NCBI GenBank assembly: GCA_028532985.1
Contig: JANCIK010000002.1
Coordinates: 1,798,001 to 1,862,000, forward strand
Length of the DNA: 64,000 nucleotides
Direction: 5' to 3'
Origin: Stropharia rugosoannulata
Lineage: Eukaryota; Basidiomycota; Agaricomycetes; Agaricales; Strophariaceae
Shown: piece after piece, positions 24,801-36,826 of the stretch
Position numbering within the stretch: the stretch's first letter is position 1
Layout: the number at the start of each line of letters is the position of its first letter
The notes under the pieces: model-generated
The model's database searches: none
What the model was told of the DNA's origin: nothing
What the model saw: the letters and a program-made list of their open reading frames with translations, nothing else
Position numbers and translations under genes: made by a program

Positions 24801-24883
24801 GCATGGATGTCAGACACAGAGCGATTATCACTCTGATTTTCGATTGAATCCCGATTCAACGCGACCATTGTGGTGCCCACCAT
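18891..24883 (-). CDS. Very large coiled-coil protein with C-terminal GAS2 microtubule-binding domain (Kar9/spectraplakin-like)
   Basis: Six or so exons join in frame into about 1,900 residues. Residues from about 130 to 900 form predicted helical, spectrin-like segments. A charged, Gln/Glu/Arg-rich coiled coil follows (repeats of the EEEARQQELATLREQEE kind). A Ser/Arg-rich low-complexity stretch comes next, then a GAS2 (GAR) domain: KKYIADPKNKLDVAVGDVIN, GKYWIGDQDPKLCFCRILRS and VMVRVGGGWTELS. The tail is Ser/Pro-rich. The join across 20867-20925 (ARD-VFGVVQ) links what look like two genes into one. GAS2 domains bind microtubules. The layout suggests a cytoskeletal crosslinker or a Kar9-type cortical protein, but the Kar9 match is inference. 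No obvious SxIP (EB1-binding) motif was found. Confidence 0.83.
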
Positions 24884-25434
24884 GGGCTAAAATAGAAGGA
24901 CGAGAAGGTAGCGCCTGATGCAGTAAGTCGAGTGTGTTAGAGAAGAAGTAGTATGCACTGCATAGTATTGGAATATGGATTTCAAGAGAGATGTGGATAG
25001 TCCTTCCGTCGGAAACGAGGCTAGTGACGCTTTACAAGTTGCAATGAGGTATTCAGCGCAATTGTGAGAAAACAAATGCTTGGCAATCATTCTGCCCTGA
25101 CCGCCGGTTGACTCTTCGGTGACCTCATTTGGCAAACCTGATGGAAATTAAGTACATACTTATATACCGAGCCCCAGTGTTTGCCACTTATGCTACAAAG
25201 CGCGATACCCCATCTTTCAATTGGGTCTATGAAACAAAAAAAACTTTGCAGACAAATTTGGAAACCATTGCCTCTTGGTTGCCTTGATTGTAACGAGGTC
25301 TACACAGAACCACACATTGATCGTCTTCGGAAATTGTCTGCTAGGCGCTCGGTTAGTTAAGTATGTACTGTCACTAAGTATACAGAAATCAAATCAAATG
25401 CCACTTCAAGTGGGAGATGAAAGCGATAAGTATT
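24884..25434. other. Intergenic, promoter side of the GAS2 protein
   Basis: No gene seen. It holds the upstream region of the GAS2 gene and the 3' flank of the next minus-strand gene. A minus-strand reading frame at 24887-25135 has no family features and is treated as non-coding. Confidence 0.5.
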
Positions 25435-26126
25435 TCAGCAAACTTCTTGATTATTCCCGTTGTCTGGAACTTCAAGTTGCAGCATTTGCATTCGCAGAGC
25501 GAGCGATCTGAGTCTTTCAACAATCCCACGTTGATCCTGATTCTGTTTCGACTCGGACGTCTGCAGTCCCAAATTCCGTTCTATCTCCTGCATAAACGCT
25601 GCGACTTCTGCCAAAGACATTCCAACATTACGCAGCGTATATATCTGGACATTACTAGATCATCTCGTTAGTCTCAACCCTAGCAAAAAGGAAATATTAC
25701 AAGAAGATATCATAATGGCGCAAATATTGACAGTTTTGCATCGTTTAATTGCAAGGTTAATGCCTTAAGAGCGCTTTCGGAAGCAGATAAGTTGGTTGCA
25801 GTGTTGTTAGCTCGAATTTTGAGCGTAGTCATTTCCTTCGTTAATTGCAGACGCAGGCTGAGATACAAGGTCGTCTCTAGACTTGATGTAGCCGTGTCAA
25901 GGTCAACCCTCAGTCGTTGAATATCTTTCTCTATCAGTTTCATATTCTTCCAAACAGGTCGCATTTGCCGTCTCGAGGTGATATAAGTAATTGCTAGGAT
26001 AGGGCCCAAAACAGCAGATAAGAGGAAGGGATGCGGAGGTCGTCGGGCAAGGCGCAACTCATCATCAGCTTGAACTGACCCCGCAAAAGAAGGTGTCGAA
26101 GCTCTGCCGCTGCTGGGAGGAGTCAT
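25435..26126 (-). CDS. Small single-span membrane/coiled-coil protein, unknown
   Basis: Two exons give about 205 residues. A Ser-rich N-terminus (MTPPSSGRASTPSFAG) leads to one hydrophobic segment (FLLSAVLGPILAITYI, about residues 33-48) followed by basic RRQMR. Then a helical, coiled-coil-like region runs to the end. The joined reading frame needs an intron with the weak donor gtcaat and acceptor gatctag (about 25635-25725), giving LNVQIYTLRNVGMSLAEV. I recognise no family. The positive-after-membrane layout could suit an organelle membrane, but this is a guess. It may be lineage-specific. Confidence 0.6.
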
Positions 26127-26562
26127 TGTAGGTTAACTGAAGGCCTTTGCTGATCAACTGGTGTAATCAATGCTGTATAGCGCAATGAGCTCCATTTACA
26201 CGAGTATCTATTCATAAGGGTCACGCGTAGTAGTGTCACTACTTGTAATGTGCCCAGACCTGAGGGTTTCCGGAAGGCTGTATATTGTTTTGTTACACCA
26301 GCTAGTACATAGATAATCAAGTCAAAATCGGTATTCGGTACAAGTTACAGATGCAAAGATAGCAGGAGTTGTAGAGAAGCGGAGACGGATAAAAAAAATT
26401 CAAACGCAGGGTATATCACATATCGTCAAAGAGTCGTAAATAGAATAATCGTAGTGAGTATATGTAGTAGTAAAAATATTTGCCACGGAAAGTTACAGAA
26501 CGACAAAATGCGGTAGCGAAAAAGTAGAAGAAAAATCCCAAAATAAAGCGTGGCACTAGAAG
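26127..26562. other. Intergenic, AT-rich
   Basis: No gene seen. It lies between two minus-strand genes and should carry the promoter of the small membrane protein and the 3' end of the tryptophan-repeat gene. It has A-rich runs near 26390-26530. Confidence 0.5.
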
Positions 26563-29500
26563 TCAGCAGAGAAACAATCTCCACCATTTGCGCTTCTTCG
26601 GAAGCTTCTCATCATATTTCATATCAGTCGTCATTGTCGTGGTTTTCGTTACCTTGGCCTTTTTCACCGACTTTCGTAATTGCCTCTTTTGAGGGACTTT
26701 TGGCTTGGTTTTAGGAAGCCTACGACATAATTAGGGCAATACCTTCCACAAATAAGTACACTTACTCATCAACCATAACAACGTAGTCCTTCTCTGGCCT
26801 GAGGTTCTTGACAATGGCAGACACCTCGGTTTGATATTTTGTCCTCGCACTATCAGGAACGTTGATTTTGCGCCGCCAAATGGCCACACTGTTTCCCGTT
26901 TGCGACGGTAGGTATACAAACACTGTAACAATCCGAGATGGATCGTAAAACGCAACTGATTCCTGCAACGTTTTGTCCATGGTGCTTTGCAGTTGATCAA
27001 AAGTCAGCCAATCAAATGCAGGTTCCTGCGGGAATTGGCTCATTCTGAATATGACGTTAAGGAATAATGCACCGCGTTCTCGCGTCTGCAGAAACTTTAA
27101 TAGCTGAAGGACAAGTTAGCTTTCGTGAAAGAAAAAACAAGTTGCGAACATGATACGCACACCAAATGTAGCCAGGTTGAATGACATTTTTTGAACCCAC
27201 GCAAGGGTATCCGCGACACGTTTATCTTTGTTCGAAGGAAACATCCAATGAATACGCTCACGAGCAAAGCGCGAGTTGCCAAAAAAGGCATTGTTTACAA
27301 ACGAAAAGGCTGCTCCTTTGGATTCGACAAAACGAACACCGGACGAAACGTTGACTGATATCGCTGCCGATCCCTGCTGTTGTTGAGCATATGCAAGTGT
27401 CTTAGAGGGGACGCTATGGGGACTTCCTCCCAAAAGGCCAGATGCCTTAGGTTCAAAACGAACGCGGCGATTAGGGTCATACTCTTCATCACTGGAGTCC
27501 ATAGAACCCCAGCCATTGTCGGTATCATAGGCCTCCCAAATGGCATTCGCCTTTATTTTCGGGTCAGCAGGTAATTGTAGACCCTGGGCAGCCAGGCGAG
27601 CTTGTTCATGTGCGGCTTGACTGTGTGCGGCTCGCAACTGAGCCGTAGTCATGTTTGAATTCTTGAGAGTCTGGGAAGGCATCATAGCGTTTAAGATTTG
27701 AGCCCGCTGGAGTTCAGCCATTTGATTTTTGGTCCCAAGCTCCGGACCCCCATGACCTCCTGCCTTCGACTGTCCAGCCCACTCGATCGGTGACGTTCTT
27801 CCTGTTTGCCATTCACTTTTCCCTTGCCCCCAACCATTGTCGTCCGTTGTTTTTCCCCATTCGCCAGGATCACCCTCTGGCTGGCCCCATCCTGTTTCTG
27901 TCTTCTTCCATCCCCCCGCTTCTGTCTTGTCCCACTCTGTGCCTGCCTCATCCCATTCATTTCCTGCTTTGCCCCACCCAGCCTCTGCTTTTCCCCACCC
28001 CGTATCGTTCTTATCCCACCCCGTGTCTGCCTTATCCCATCCCTTCTCTTGACTCCACCCATTGCCCTCCGGTTGGTGCCAACCATTATCTGACCGAGGA
28101 TGAGCGGCACCTTGTCCCTGTCCTTGTCCTCGTCCGCGGCCGTTTGTTTGAGCTTGCCCGCGGCCTTTTCCCTGAGACCAGCCATCATTATGTGGCGCCT
28201 GTGACCAACCACCAGCTCCTTGATCCCAGTGCCCAGACTGCTGTGCCCAGCCAGTACTGTCTCCCCAGCTATCTGCAGCATGCTTGCTTCCTCTACCCTT
28301 CATCTGTTCGCGATGATGGTTATGATGTGGATTATGTTGGCCACGACCTCCAGAGTGCTGATTCCAACCTCCTTCATTGCCCGGTCCATCATACTCGTCA
28401 TCCATGGTGCCGTATTCGGTGTCACTTTCAGACTCTTCCTGATTCCACTGATCCTTTCCCCAGCCCTGCCAATGAGTATTCTGCGTAGAAGGGGCTTGCT
28501 GAAATGCATTGTGAACAGGATGCGAATGATTATTTTGATGGCGGGGACGATTTGACATTTGAGAAGGACCCGCAGTGTGTCCCTGGAGGGAGGCATTCGG
28601 GAAATGCTGGGGTATTTGCTGATTCCAAGAACTCCCATTTACTGGAGTCCAGTGTACAGTCGCACTTTTCGTTTGACGATGTTTATTGCTCCAAGCGTTG
28701 CCCCCAGTCATAGTCCAGCTGGGATCTGGTGGGATCTGGGCGGGTAGTCTTGCACCCGGTACCAATGGTTTCGGGTAGGTCCAGGCAGTTTTGCCAGGAG
28801 CCGGTGGCGCAACAGGTTGTAGAGACTTATGACTTTGAGCCTTTAGCCTGTTAGTAGTCGATTCATGAAGAGCTGCAGCTGCAGAAGCCGAAGACATGGG
28901 CGTATGCCCACCTACCATATGGTGCAGATGATCTTTGAGGGGTTCGAATTGGTGTGCAGGGGAATTCACAGCGGCCTTAGCGGGCTGTGCGTGGAGGCGT
29001 GACCTCTGCTCTTCCAATCTTCTTGCAGCTTCGCTTGCAGAGCTCATTTTCTGGCCTACAAGAGAGTGTGCGTCGGGCCTGGAGAGAACCTCGGCTATGG
29101 GTACCGGAGGAGGCGGGACTGGTGTCCCCATTGCAGAAGAGGCTCCAGTGGGTGTCAAATTTTGCATCTGTGGGCCATCGGCAAAATGAACATTAGGCGA
29201 GTCTTCGCGTCCACCGTAAGAAGAGCTGTAGTCCCGAGATTCTCGACTTTCACCGATTGCGGAGAGTGATTGTCCAAACTGGTTATAGCTTCCAGACGCT
29301 TGTTCAGGAATAGTTGGCAAGACGCCATGAGTATGACTGGGCCGTTGCAAAAGACTTCCTGCATGATCAGCCCACGCGTCTTCATTTTCATGTTGATCAG
29401 ACGTCCCCCAACCACCCATGGCTGCCGTGTTCGCTGTTCCCCATGCACCGATGCTATTTCCCTGTCCAGAATTTGCAGGAGAATATGGACGGACGTCAGC

Positions 29501-29664
29501 TTCTACTGCTCCCGTGACATGTCTGCTATGAGATAGTGGCGTGTCCAGCGTTTAAAAGAAAACTTACCCGTACCCATAGCACCGATGACATTCTCTGTTG
29601 GCGGGACGTTCGTTTCTGATGCCTTTTTCGCCGGCTTTTGCTTCCCTTTCGGCTGTTTTACCAT
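26563..29664 (-). CDS. Tryptophan (GW/WG)-repeat protein with conserved C-terminal domain, unknown function
   Basis: Five exons give about 960 residues. The N-terminus is basic (MVKQPKGKQKPAKK). A Gly/Gln/Asn/His/Ser-rich region follows with about thirty tryptophans, most as GW, WG or EW and spaced 6-12 residues apart. They are densest in a seven-residue repeat W-(D/G)-K-x-(D/E)-(T/A)-G near 27860-28040. A folded-looking C-terminal part follows (FDWLTFDQLQSTMDKTLQES, IVTVFVYLPS, VVMVDE). The tail is very basic and ends KKRKWWRLFLC. The repeat composition is like Argonaute-hook proteins (GW182, Tas3), but sequence similarity to them is not shown. The C-terminal block may be a known fungal domain I cannot name with certainty. 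It is transcribed divergently from the next gene. Confidence 0.82.
27857..28039 (-). repeat. Degenerate 21 bp tandem repeat encoding a tryptophan heptad
   Basis: On the minus strand the codons read as successive units WDKADTG, WDKNDTG, WGKAEAG, WGKAGNE, WDEAGTE, WDKTEAGG, WKKTETG. The unit is 21 bp with one 24 bp copy. Another frame of the same strand (27691-28281) and two plus-strand frames stay open by codon coincidence and are not genes. Confidence 0.8.
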
Positions 29665-30407
29665 TTAAACGAGTTTATAAAGAGTATGTTTGACGCAATG
29701 AGGCAGATCTAATAGCTGTTGATTTTTGTGTCTAACTTGTAGTTGGTATCTGTGGTGTTGGCCGGGGGAGAGTGATGGGGTGGTCTGTGGGCTGAAGAAC
29801 GATATTTGATGATGCGAGATCAAATCGCACTGTCGCTTCAGACAAGAGTGGCTAGGAGCAAATTGAGCGGAGGAAGCTGTCGGCGCACTCAACTTGCACC
29901 TAGCATAGCTTCCATCAAGCGAGAGCCCAGGGAATACGCCAGTGCAGCTATTCATGTTCACCTGTCACGTATTTGTCACAAGGTCCTGAGGTTGATTCAG
30001 ATAAGTGCTTGTGGGAAAGTATTCGTTTTAGGAAGGGTGTAATATCCGTCAGGCCCGGTTGCTGAAGCTATAATTGCAACTCTTACAAGGCCTTCTTCCC
30101 TCCACAACATTCATTCTACCCATACATGATGAAACAATACGATTTGACCTCGTTGCTTACAATTCATACTGCCGTTTGTTGGCCGTTGGAGCTAATTCTA
30201 GGTCGAAACCTGCGAATTGTGACAGACAGTGCGACGGACTGGACATAATGATGTGCATCAAACCTTACCAAGGAACGATGGCTGTGCTCCGATGAAGGAG
30301 GTAGTTAAATAGCCGCGGCATGGAGTCTGTTCGTCAGACTGGACTCTCACCACATCATAGCACCGTCTGTGACGAAAGACTCTGGATAAGTCTTCCTGCT
30401 AACAACT
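29665..30407. other. Divergent promoter region, 743 bp
   Basis: No gene supported. It lies between the starts of the tryptophan-repeat gene and the type I membrane protein. Open frames here (e.g. 29806-30042 plus) lack family features. The segment 30300-30400 just upstream of the plus-strand gene is GC-balanced leader-like DNA. Confidence 0.5.
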
Positions 30408-31537
30408 ATGGCCATTCAAATCTGGAGCTGGATCTTCATCGTTCTCACTATGCTGGTCCAACCTGGTTATGCCTATGTTGGTCATAATGGGGGCCTCGCC
30501 CGGAGGGCCTTGGAGAACATCTTTCTGTTAGTAAACACGCCAATTCGTTATTATGGCTTAGCTCATAACTCTTCTGTAGCCGAGATCTTTCCGAGTCGCA
30601 AATCAAGACGAAAAACATCTACATTGCACTTGCCATTACAGGAAGTGTTGTGCTTGTTGTTGGTCTTTTGGGTCTCTTCATTGCTATCCAAAGGTCGACA
30701 CATCGAGAGAAAGTTACTGAGCCTGAGTTAGGGATTGTCGAACCAAGACCGTCGTGGTGGATGGTAGAAGGGAAGGATGAGAAAATGGATTGGTGGAGGC
30801 TAAGTCACCGAGTAGAGACGGCAACGATACAAGCTGACCCAGCGGAGGGTGGGCGTATTGCTCGCTTGAAAGCTGCGCTCCAGCGTCAGGCGTCAAAGAA
30901 GCAGGGACCCATTATACCTATGCATCACACTAACTCGCCGAGTCCTACTGGCTCGTTGGGGCTCCCCATGCAGTCCATACCGGAAGTGTCGCCCCAACGT
31001 CAGGACGACCTTGAGCGCGGATTCAAGGCACCCATATATCCTGTAGAATCTCCACCCCAAGTTCCTCTCATCTATGTTGGGTCGAAGCCTCTTAAAAGAA
31101 GTCCTGCTTCCCCTCCTCGTGCAATTGTTACCGTTGGCCACCGCGGCACCATTGCGCGCACTGGCGGACGTACTGGGGTTCCAAGGTCTCCAGCAGGTAG
31201 GCGGAGAGATTGGGCTCAGCGCAACTCTTTCCGGAATCCCTTTCTTCCTCTGAAGACTCCAGTTTCCCCAATGAAGATTTCAGCACCCATAACGCTTCCT
31301 TACATCGACCCTACCAATCCTAAGCTGACTTATGGCTCAGGCCTACTGACACCTCGTGCTGCGCCGTCGCCGCCAGTAGAACCTTTCAATGGTCCACCTG
31401 TTCTCCCAAAGATCCGTAGAGTCATGCCTCCTGCACCTCTCAACTTGGACAGCCGACCCCCACTTTCTGCAGCAAGACTTCGTATTGGTTTCCCTTCTCC
31501 CCTCCACCCCACCCATTCGCCTAGCAATGCCTTCTGA
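30408..31537 (+). CDS. Predicted type I membrane protein with long Pro/Arg-rich cytoplasmic tail, unknown
   Basis: The start at 30408 gives a signal peptide (IWSWIFIVLTMLVQPGYA). After a 53 bp intron (near 30530-30580) comes a strong transmembrane helix, IALAITGSVVLVVGLLGLFIAI (about residues 55-76), then KR-type stop-transfer residues. The remaining 290 residues are Pro/Ser/Arg-rich, with several PxxP stretches and no enzymatic motif. The lumenal part is only about 30 residues, so it is unlikely to be a receptor with a folded ectodomain. This layout (short outside, long disordered tail) suggests a cortical or endosomal adaptor, but no family is recognised. Confidence 0.78.
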
Positions 31538-31760
31538 CCGATTGTACCATTCTATCTCTTGATGTACACGTAGTGTAAACTTCGTTGGTTACCAGCCATA
31601 TAAAATAAATATACACATGCCGTCAAAATCATGCAGAAATTTGCGTCAATCAGATGAGTAGACTGTTGCATTTTCTAGGTAACGGTAAGCAATATGTGGA
31701 TACCTTAACACACGAGGTATGGTCTGTGTTGCAAATATGCTCTAACCTACTCCATCTCTT

Positions 31761-33400
<1,640 letters not shown>

Positions 33401-33520
33401 GTTCACGATACGCAAGACGCAGGAAGAAAGAAAGTACGGCAGTGGGCACCCTACTAGACCAAGTCTTGTGGTCGCGCATTTCGGCCGACTCCCGAACCCA
33501 CCGTTCAGAGGCGCGTCGGT

Positions 33521-33526
33521 CACGTG
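33521..33526. promoter_or_regulatory. CACGTG E-box in the LYS12/CDT2 promoter
   Basis: A palindromic CACGTG about 121 bp upstream of the LYS12 start and 110 bp upstream of CDT2. Such E-boxes bind bHLH factors (Cbf1/Pho4 type in yeasts). The use here is inferred. Confidence 0.4.
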
Positions 33527-33576
33527 AAAGCATGCGCGCTTTATATTATTTATGTAGTTGTTGTTCATACTTTGGT

Positions 33577-33606
33577 GACGCGACGCGACTCGACTCGACC
33601 CGACCC
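33577..33606. repeat. Six-copy pentamer array GACNC in the CDT2 promoter
   Basis: The order is GACGC twice, GACTC twice, GACCC twice, 30 bp in total, ending 29 bp before the CDT2 start. Variants come in identical pairs. The first two copies hold ACGCGAC, close to the MCB cell-cycle box ACGCGT. Confidence 0.75.
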
Positions 33607-33635
33607 GCATCCTGACAATTATTACGGAATAGGAA

Positions 33636-35492
33636 ATGCCACCTTCCTTCAACCACTCAACCACTGACGAGCAAATGTTGATCACCCCAAATAACTCACC
33701 CCGCGTTGCGCTTTCTTCCAAAACAAATACCTTAAATACCAGTGGGCATCAGTCAAACCATGTTGGCCTCCAAGCAAAACCGATTGCATTCTTGCCTACG
33801 CCGCCGACTGAGAAGCTATCGAAACGGCGGATCTCAGCTGACGAGAATTTCTGTACGAAACGTCTAAAGTTGAATATCAAACGCGATACGGACAGCGATA
33901 GTGACACCTCGGAAGAAGACGAGTATATAGATGCCAATTTCGCCCCAATACAGAGTCATGTCAGGAGCAATGCTGCACAAGATTTTCACAAAAGCTTTAT
34001 CATGAGGCCTGTTACTAGTTGCAGGAGATTTGCTCGTGAGTTGCCCTACTTAAGTGGGGGATAAATATACGGTTTAACTTCTATATTCAGCATCTACTAC
34101 TCCTATTCTCCGTTCATTTGTTTCTTCTCATAAGGCGGATACATTCAAGTGCCATTCGACTGGAGTTGATGCATACTTGACACCCCCTTATGCCTGCTCG
34201 TACACTAATGGTAAGCTACTCCGCCCGTTCAGCGTAATATTCATCTTATAAAGAACAGCTGCGAAGACTGGTGGAGTCCAACACCTTGCTGTAGCTACCG
34301 AGCAGGGAACTGTACATATACTGGACACATCTAAACGACGCGACTGGGATCTAGGTATGTAGACTAGCAGAGGAATCTCTTCAGCCACAACGTTAAAACC
34401 CTTGTCAGAGCCGTCGCGAGTCAGTTATCAAGCACATAATAATGGTATATTCGACATCAAATGGAACTTAGACGACACTTCTTTGGCAACATGCTCAGGA
34501 GATCAATCAGTCAGAATTACAGACGTAAGAGCGAGTAAAATCACTCATGTTCTCCATGGTCACAACAGTACCGTCAAGTGTGTCGCATGGCACTCAACGA
34601 ACCCCAGCCTTTTAGCAACTGGAGGCCGTGATGGGGCTATATCTTTATGGGATTTGCGAATCGCCAACGATAAACAACAAGATGATATTTGTGTATCCAG
34701 GCCTGTTATAACTATTCACGGTGCGCATGAAGACGCCTCGAACAAAAAGAAGGGTAAACAACGAAAAGGAAAAAACCAACATGCACCGCGTACGGTTACA
34801 AGCATATTGTATCCCGACTCTGAGCCGCACGGTTTGATAAGCAGTGGGTCATACGATGGGTGAATATTTTGTTAAAGCTTGTTCCGATGGAAGCTGATTA
34901 TAGGATTAGTGTCCTTCGGTTTTGGGATCTGCGAAAATCGTTATCTGGGAATAAAGGAAAATCGACAAAGCCCACTGTTCCTTCAGAACTCTATTCCTCG
35001 CCTATCGACCCAGCAACTAGTCATGGCTCCAAGCGTCCCAGAGGAATTATCAATATGGCTGGCGGTTTTGGACCCTCGTCTGGACTTATTTTCGCCGTGG
35101 GGACTGACTCCCGGATCTATACCTATGACATCCCCACTCTAACTGCTCAGAAAAGTGTGTATTCGCACAACAACCTCCAGACTAGCTCTTTTTATATTGG
35201 GCTAGCTGTCTCTCCTTGTGGGCGGTGGTTGGGCTGTGGCGGGTCGGCTAAACGAAGAAATAGCTTCCTCTTTGACGTTGAAAACGCGGGTAGACCAGGC
35301 TTCATGCCTAGTCCGGGTATTGAGTTTCAGGGACAAGGGGGCGATGTGGGTGCTGTGGATTGGGCTCAGGATGCGCTTGCTACATGTCTTGACGATGGTG
35401 TGGTTCGAATATGGAGGCCGGATGTGGGAACATATTCTAGGTGTTTGGAGAGTCCAGAGGAAAGTAAATGGAATTGGCTCTGGTCAACTTAG
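33636..35492 (+). CDS. CDT2: WD40 substrate receptor Cdt2 (CRL4-Cdt2 ubiquitin ligase)
   Basis: Cdt2 (DTL) recruits PCNA-bound substrates such as Cdt1 to the Cul4-Ddb1 ligase in S phase. The N-terminus is Ser/Pro-rich and contains a stretch KPIAFLPTPPTEKLSKRR. The WD40 domain follows, with TPPYACSYTNAAKTGG, VATEQGTVHILDT, SYQAHNNGIFDIKWNLD, TCSGDQSVRITDVRA, LATGGRDGAISLWDLR and SYDGVLRFWDLRKS (joined over an intron at about 34860). WDxR motifs for Ddb1 binding are present. A Lys-rich insertion (NKKKGKQRKGKNQ) sits between blades, where animal Cdt2 also has an extended loop. About 530 residues, three introns. No C-terminal PIP box was seen. Confidence 0.9.
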
Positions 35493-35643
35493 AACATAGT
35501 GTATAGTTTGATATCCTCTACGTCTCTATAAATGTAATAAGAGAGCATCAAAACATATTATACAATTAAGGTATCTGAAAGCACAAATATAACAGAGGTA
35601 TTGCGCACTTGGGAGTACGCAAGAAAATATTCGAGTAGCACCG

Positions 35644-36520
35644 TCATTTCTGTTGTATTGCATTGACAAGCCTAACACGCCCCATGGAATCAGATGAGTT
35701 TATAAAGATATAAAGGTAGAGACAAACCAGTCTAATCCCTCTTCTAACCCCTCGCCTTTAGTTGCACAGCTCCCCCTTACACTCCAAGGCCGCGTCTTTT
35801 CTCCCCCGGCAAGTCCGAGCTGTTCACTTATCTCTTCAGGTTTAAGGGCCCCTTCGACGTCCTGTTTATTACAGAAAACAAGGAGAGGGGCACCCTTTAG
35901 TTCTTCCTCGGACAACATAGTCAGGAGCTCCGTTCGTGATGTTGTTAATCGAGCGTGGTCCGAAGAGTCGATGACATATATGATGGCAGAAGTATTGGGG
36001 AAGTAACAGCGCCAATATGGTCTACAAATCAATTGCTTCACAAAGTAAGATAAATATATAAATTTCGAACAGCGTACCGGATACTCGACTGCCCTCCCAG
36101 GTCCCATACTTGAAATTTGATATTTTTATACTAGCAAGTTTTAATCCCAGAAAGTTTTCAAGTACCAGGACCATGAACTCACTTCAACCGTTTCGACATT
36201 AAATCCGATGGCTAAGGTTTGCATGAGTACAGTAATCGGAACATGTGAGAAATGGATTACTTGGTATAGTAGATACGACTTCGCCAATCTGAGTCCCTTT
36301 TTAGGATATTGTCAGTATTTTGAGAGAGTGAAACTCACTTGTAGTCGATAAAGTATCGTAGTCTGCGAAGTGAGGAGTTAGCTGAGTAAGGCCGACGTAG
36401 CAAGGCACCCACCTTGCCCGCAGAGTCCAGTCCAAGCATCAGAATCCGAACGTCTTGATCCTTGCTCCATCGGACCAGCGATGTTAGAGAGGAGAAAAGC
36501 GAAGAAAAAGATAGGCCCAT
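35644..36520 (-). CDS. ARL1: ARF-like GTPase ARL1
   Basis: Arl1 is a myristoylated Golgi GTPase that recruits GRIP-domain tethers. The start at 36520 is preferred over the upstream ATG at 36577 because it places Gly at position 2 (MGLSFSSLF) for myristoylation. Motifs: P-loop GLDSAGKTTILYRLQIGE (across two introns), switch region VWDLGGQSSIRPYWRCYF, FCNKQD and SCATKGEGLEEGLDW. The simple reading frame would end VSTFISL. Removing gtttgtc...gtgttag gives the better ending GLDWLVNAIQQK with a stop at 35644-35646, which matches family length (about 180 residues). Six or so introns. Confidence 0.94.
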
Positions 36521-36826
36521 TGTAAAGAGGACTCTGCAAGTGTAAGAGGAGAGCGAGAGAAAGCTGAGTCTATGCATTACAAGTGCTAAATGGAGACTAT
36601 TTGACTGCTTTCTACACGTGATCTTTACTTACTTTCCGAGTCAATTATATAACGTCAATTGCTTCTCCAGTGCACTCAAGTACTCAAATTCAAGAATCGC
36701 GAAGCCTCTGAAATTGAACCCGTTACATATCTGCAAACCCTTGAATCTCATCTTCCAGTAACGTGGCGCAAGCTCTTATCTGCGTGGACTATTGTCGGGT
36801 GACTTGAAGCAAACTCGAAGTTAAAA
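36521..36826. other. Divergent promoter between ARL1 and the WKF gene
   Basis: No gene seen; it carries both promoters. Nothing else was recognised. Confidence 0.5.

Noticed and set aside
24887..25135. Separate small gene upstream of the GAS2 protein
   Set aside because: No conserved residues or splice support; it fits the 5' leader or promoter.
26563..26600. Prenylation signal at the C-terminus of the tryptophan-repeat protein (ends LFLC)
   Set aside because: A CaaX box needs Cys four residues from the end; here Cys is last, which does not fit.
27691..28488. Alternate frame (27691-28281 minus) and plus frames across the tryptophan repeats
   Set aside because: Repeat DNA with a 21 bp unit leaves all frames open; they have no conserved features.
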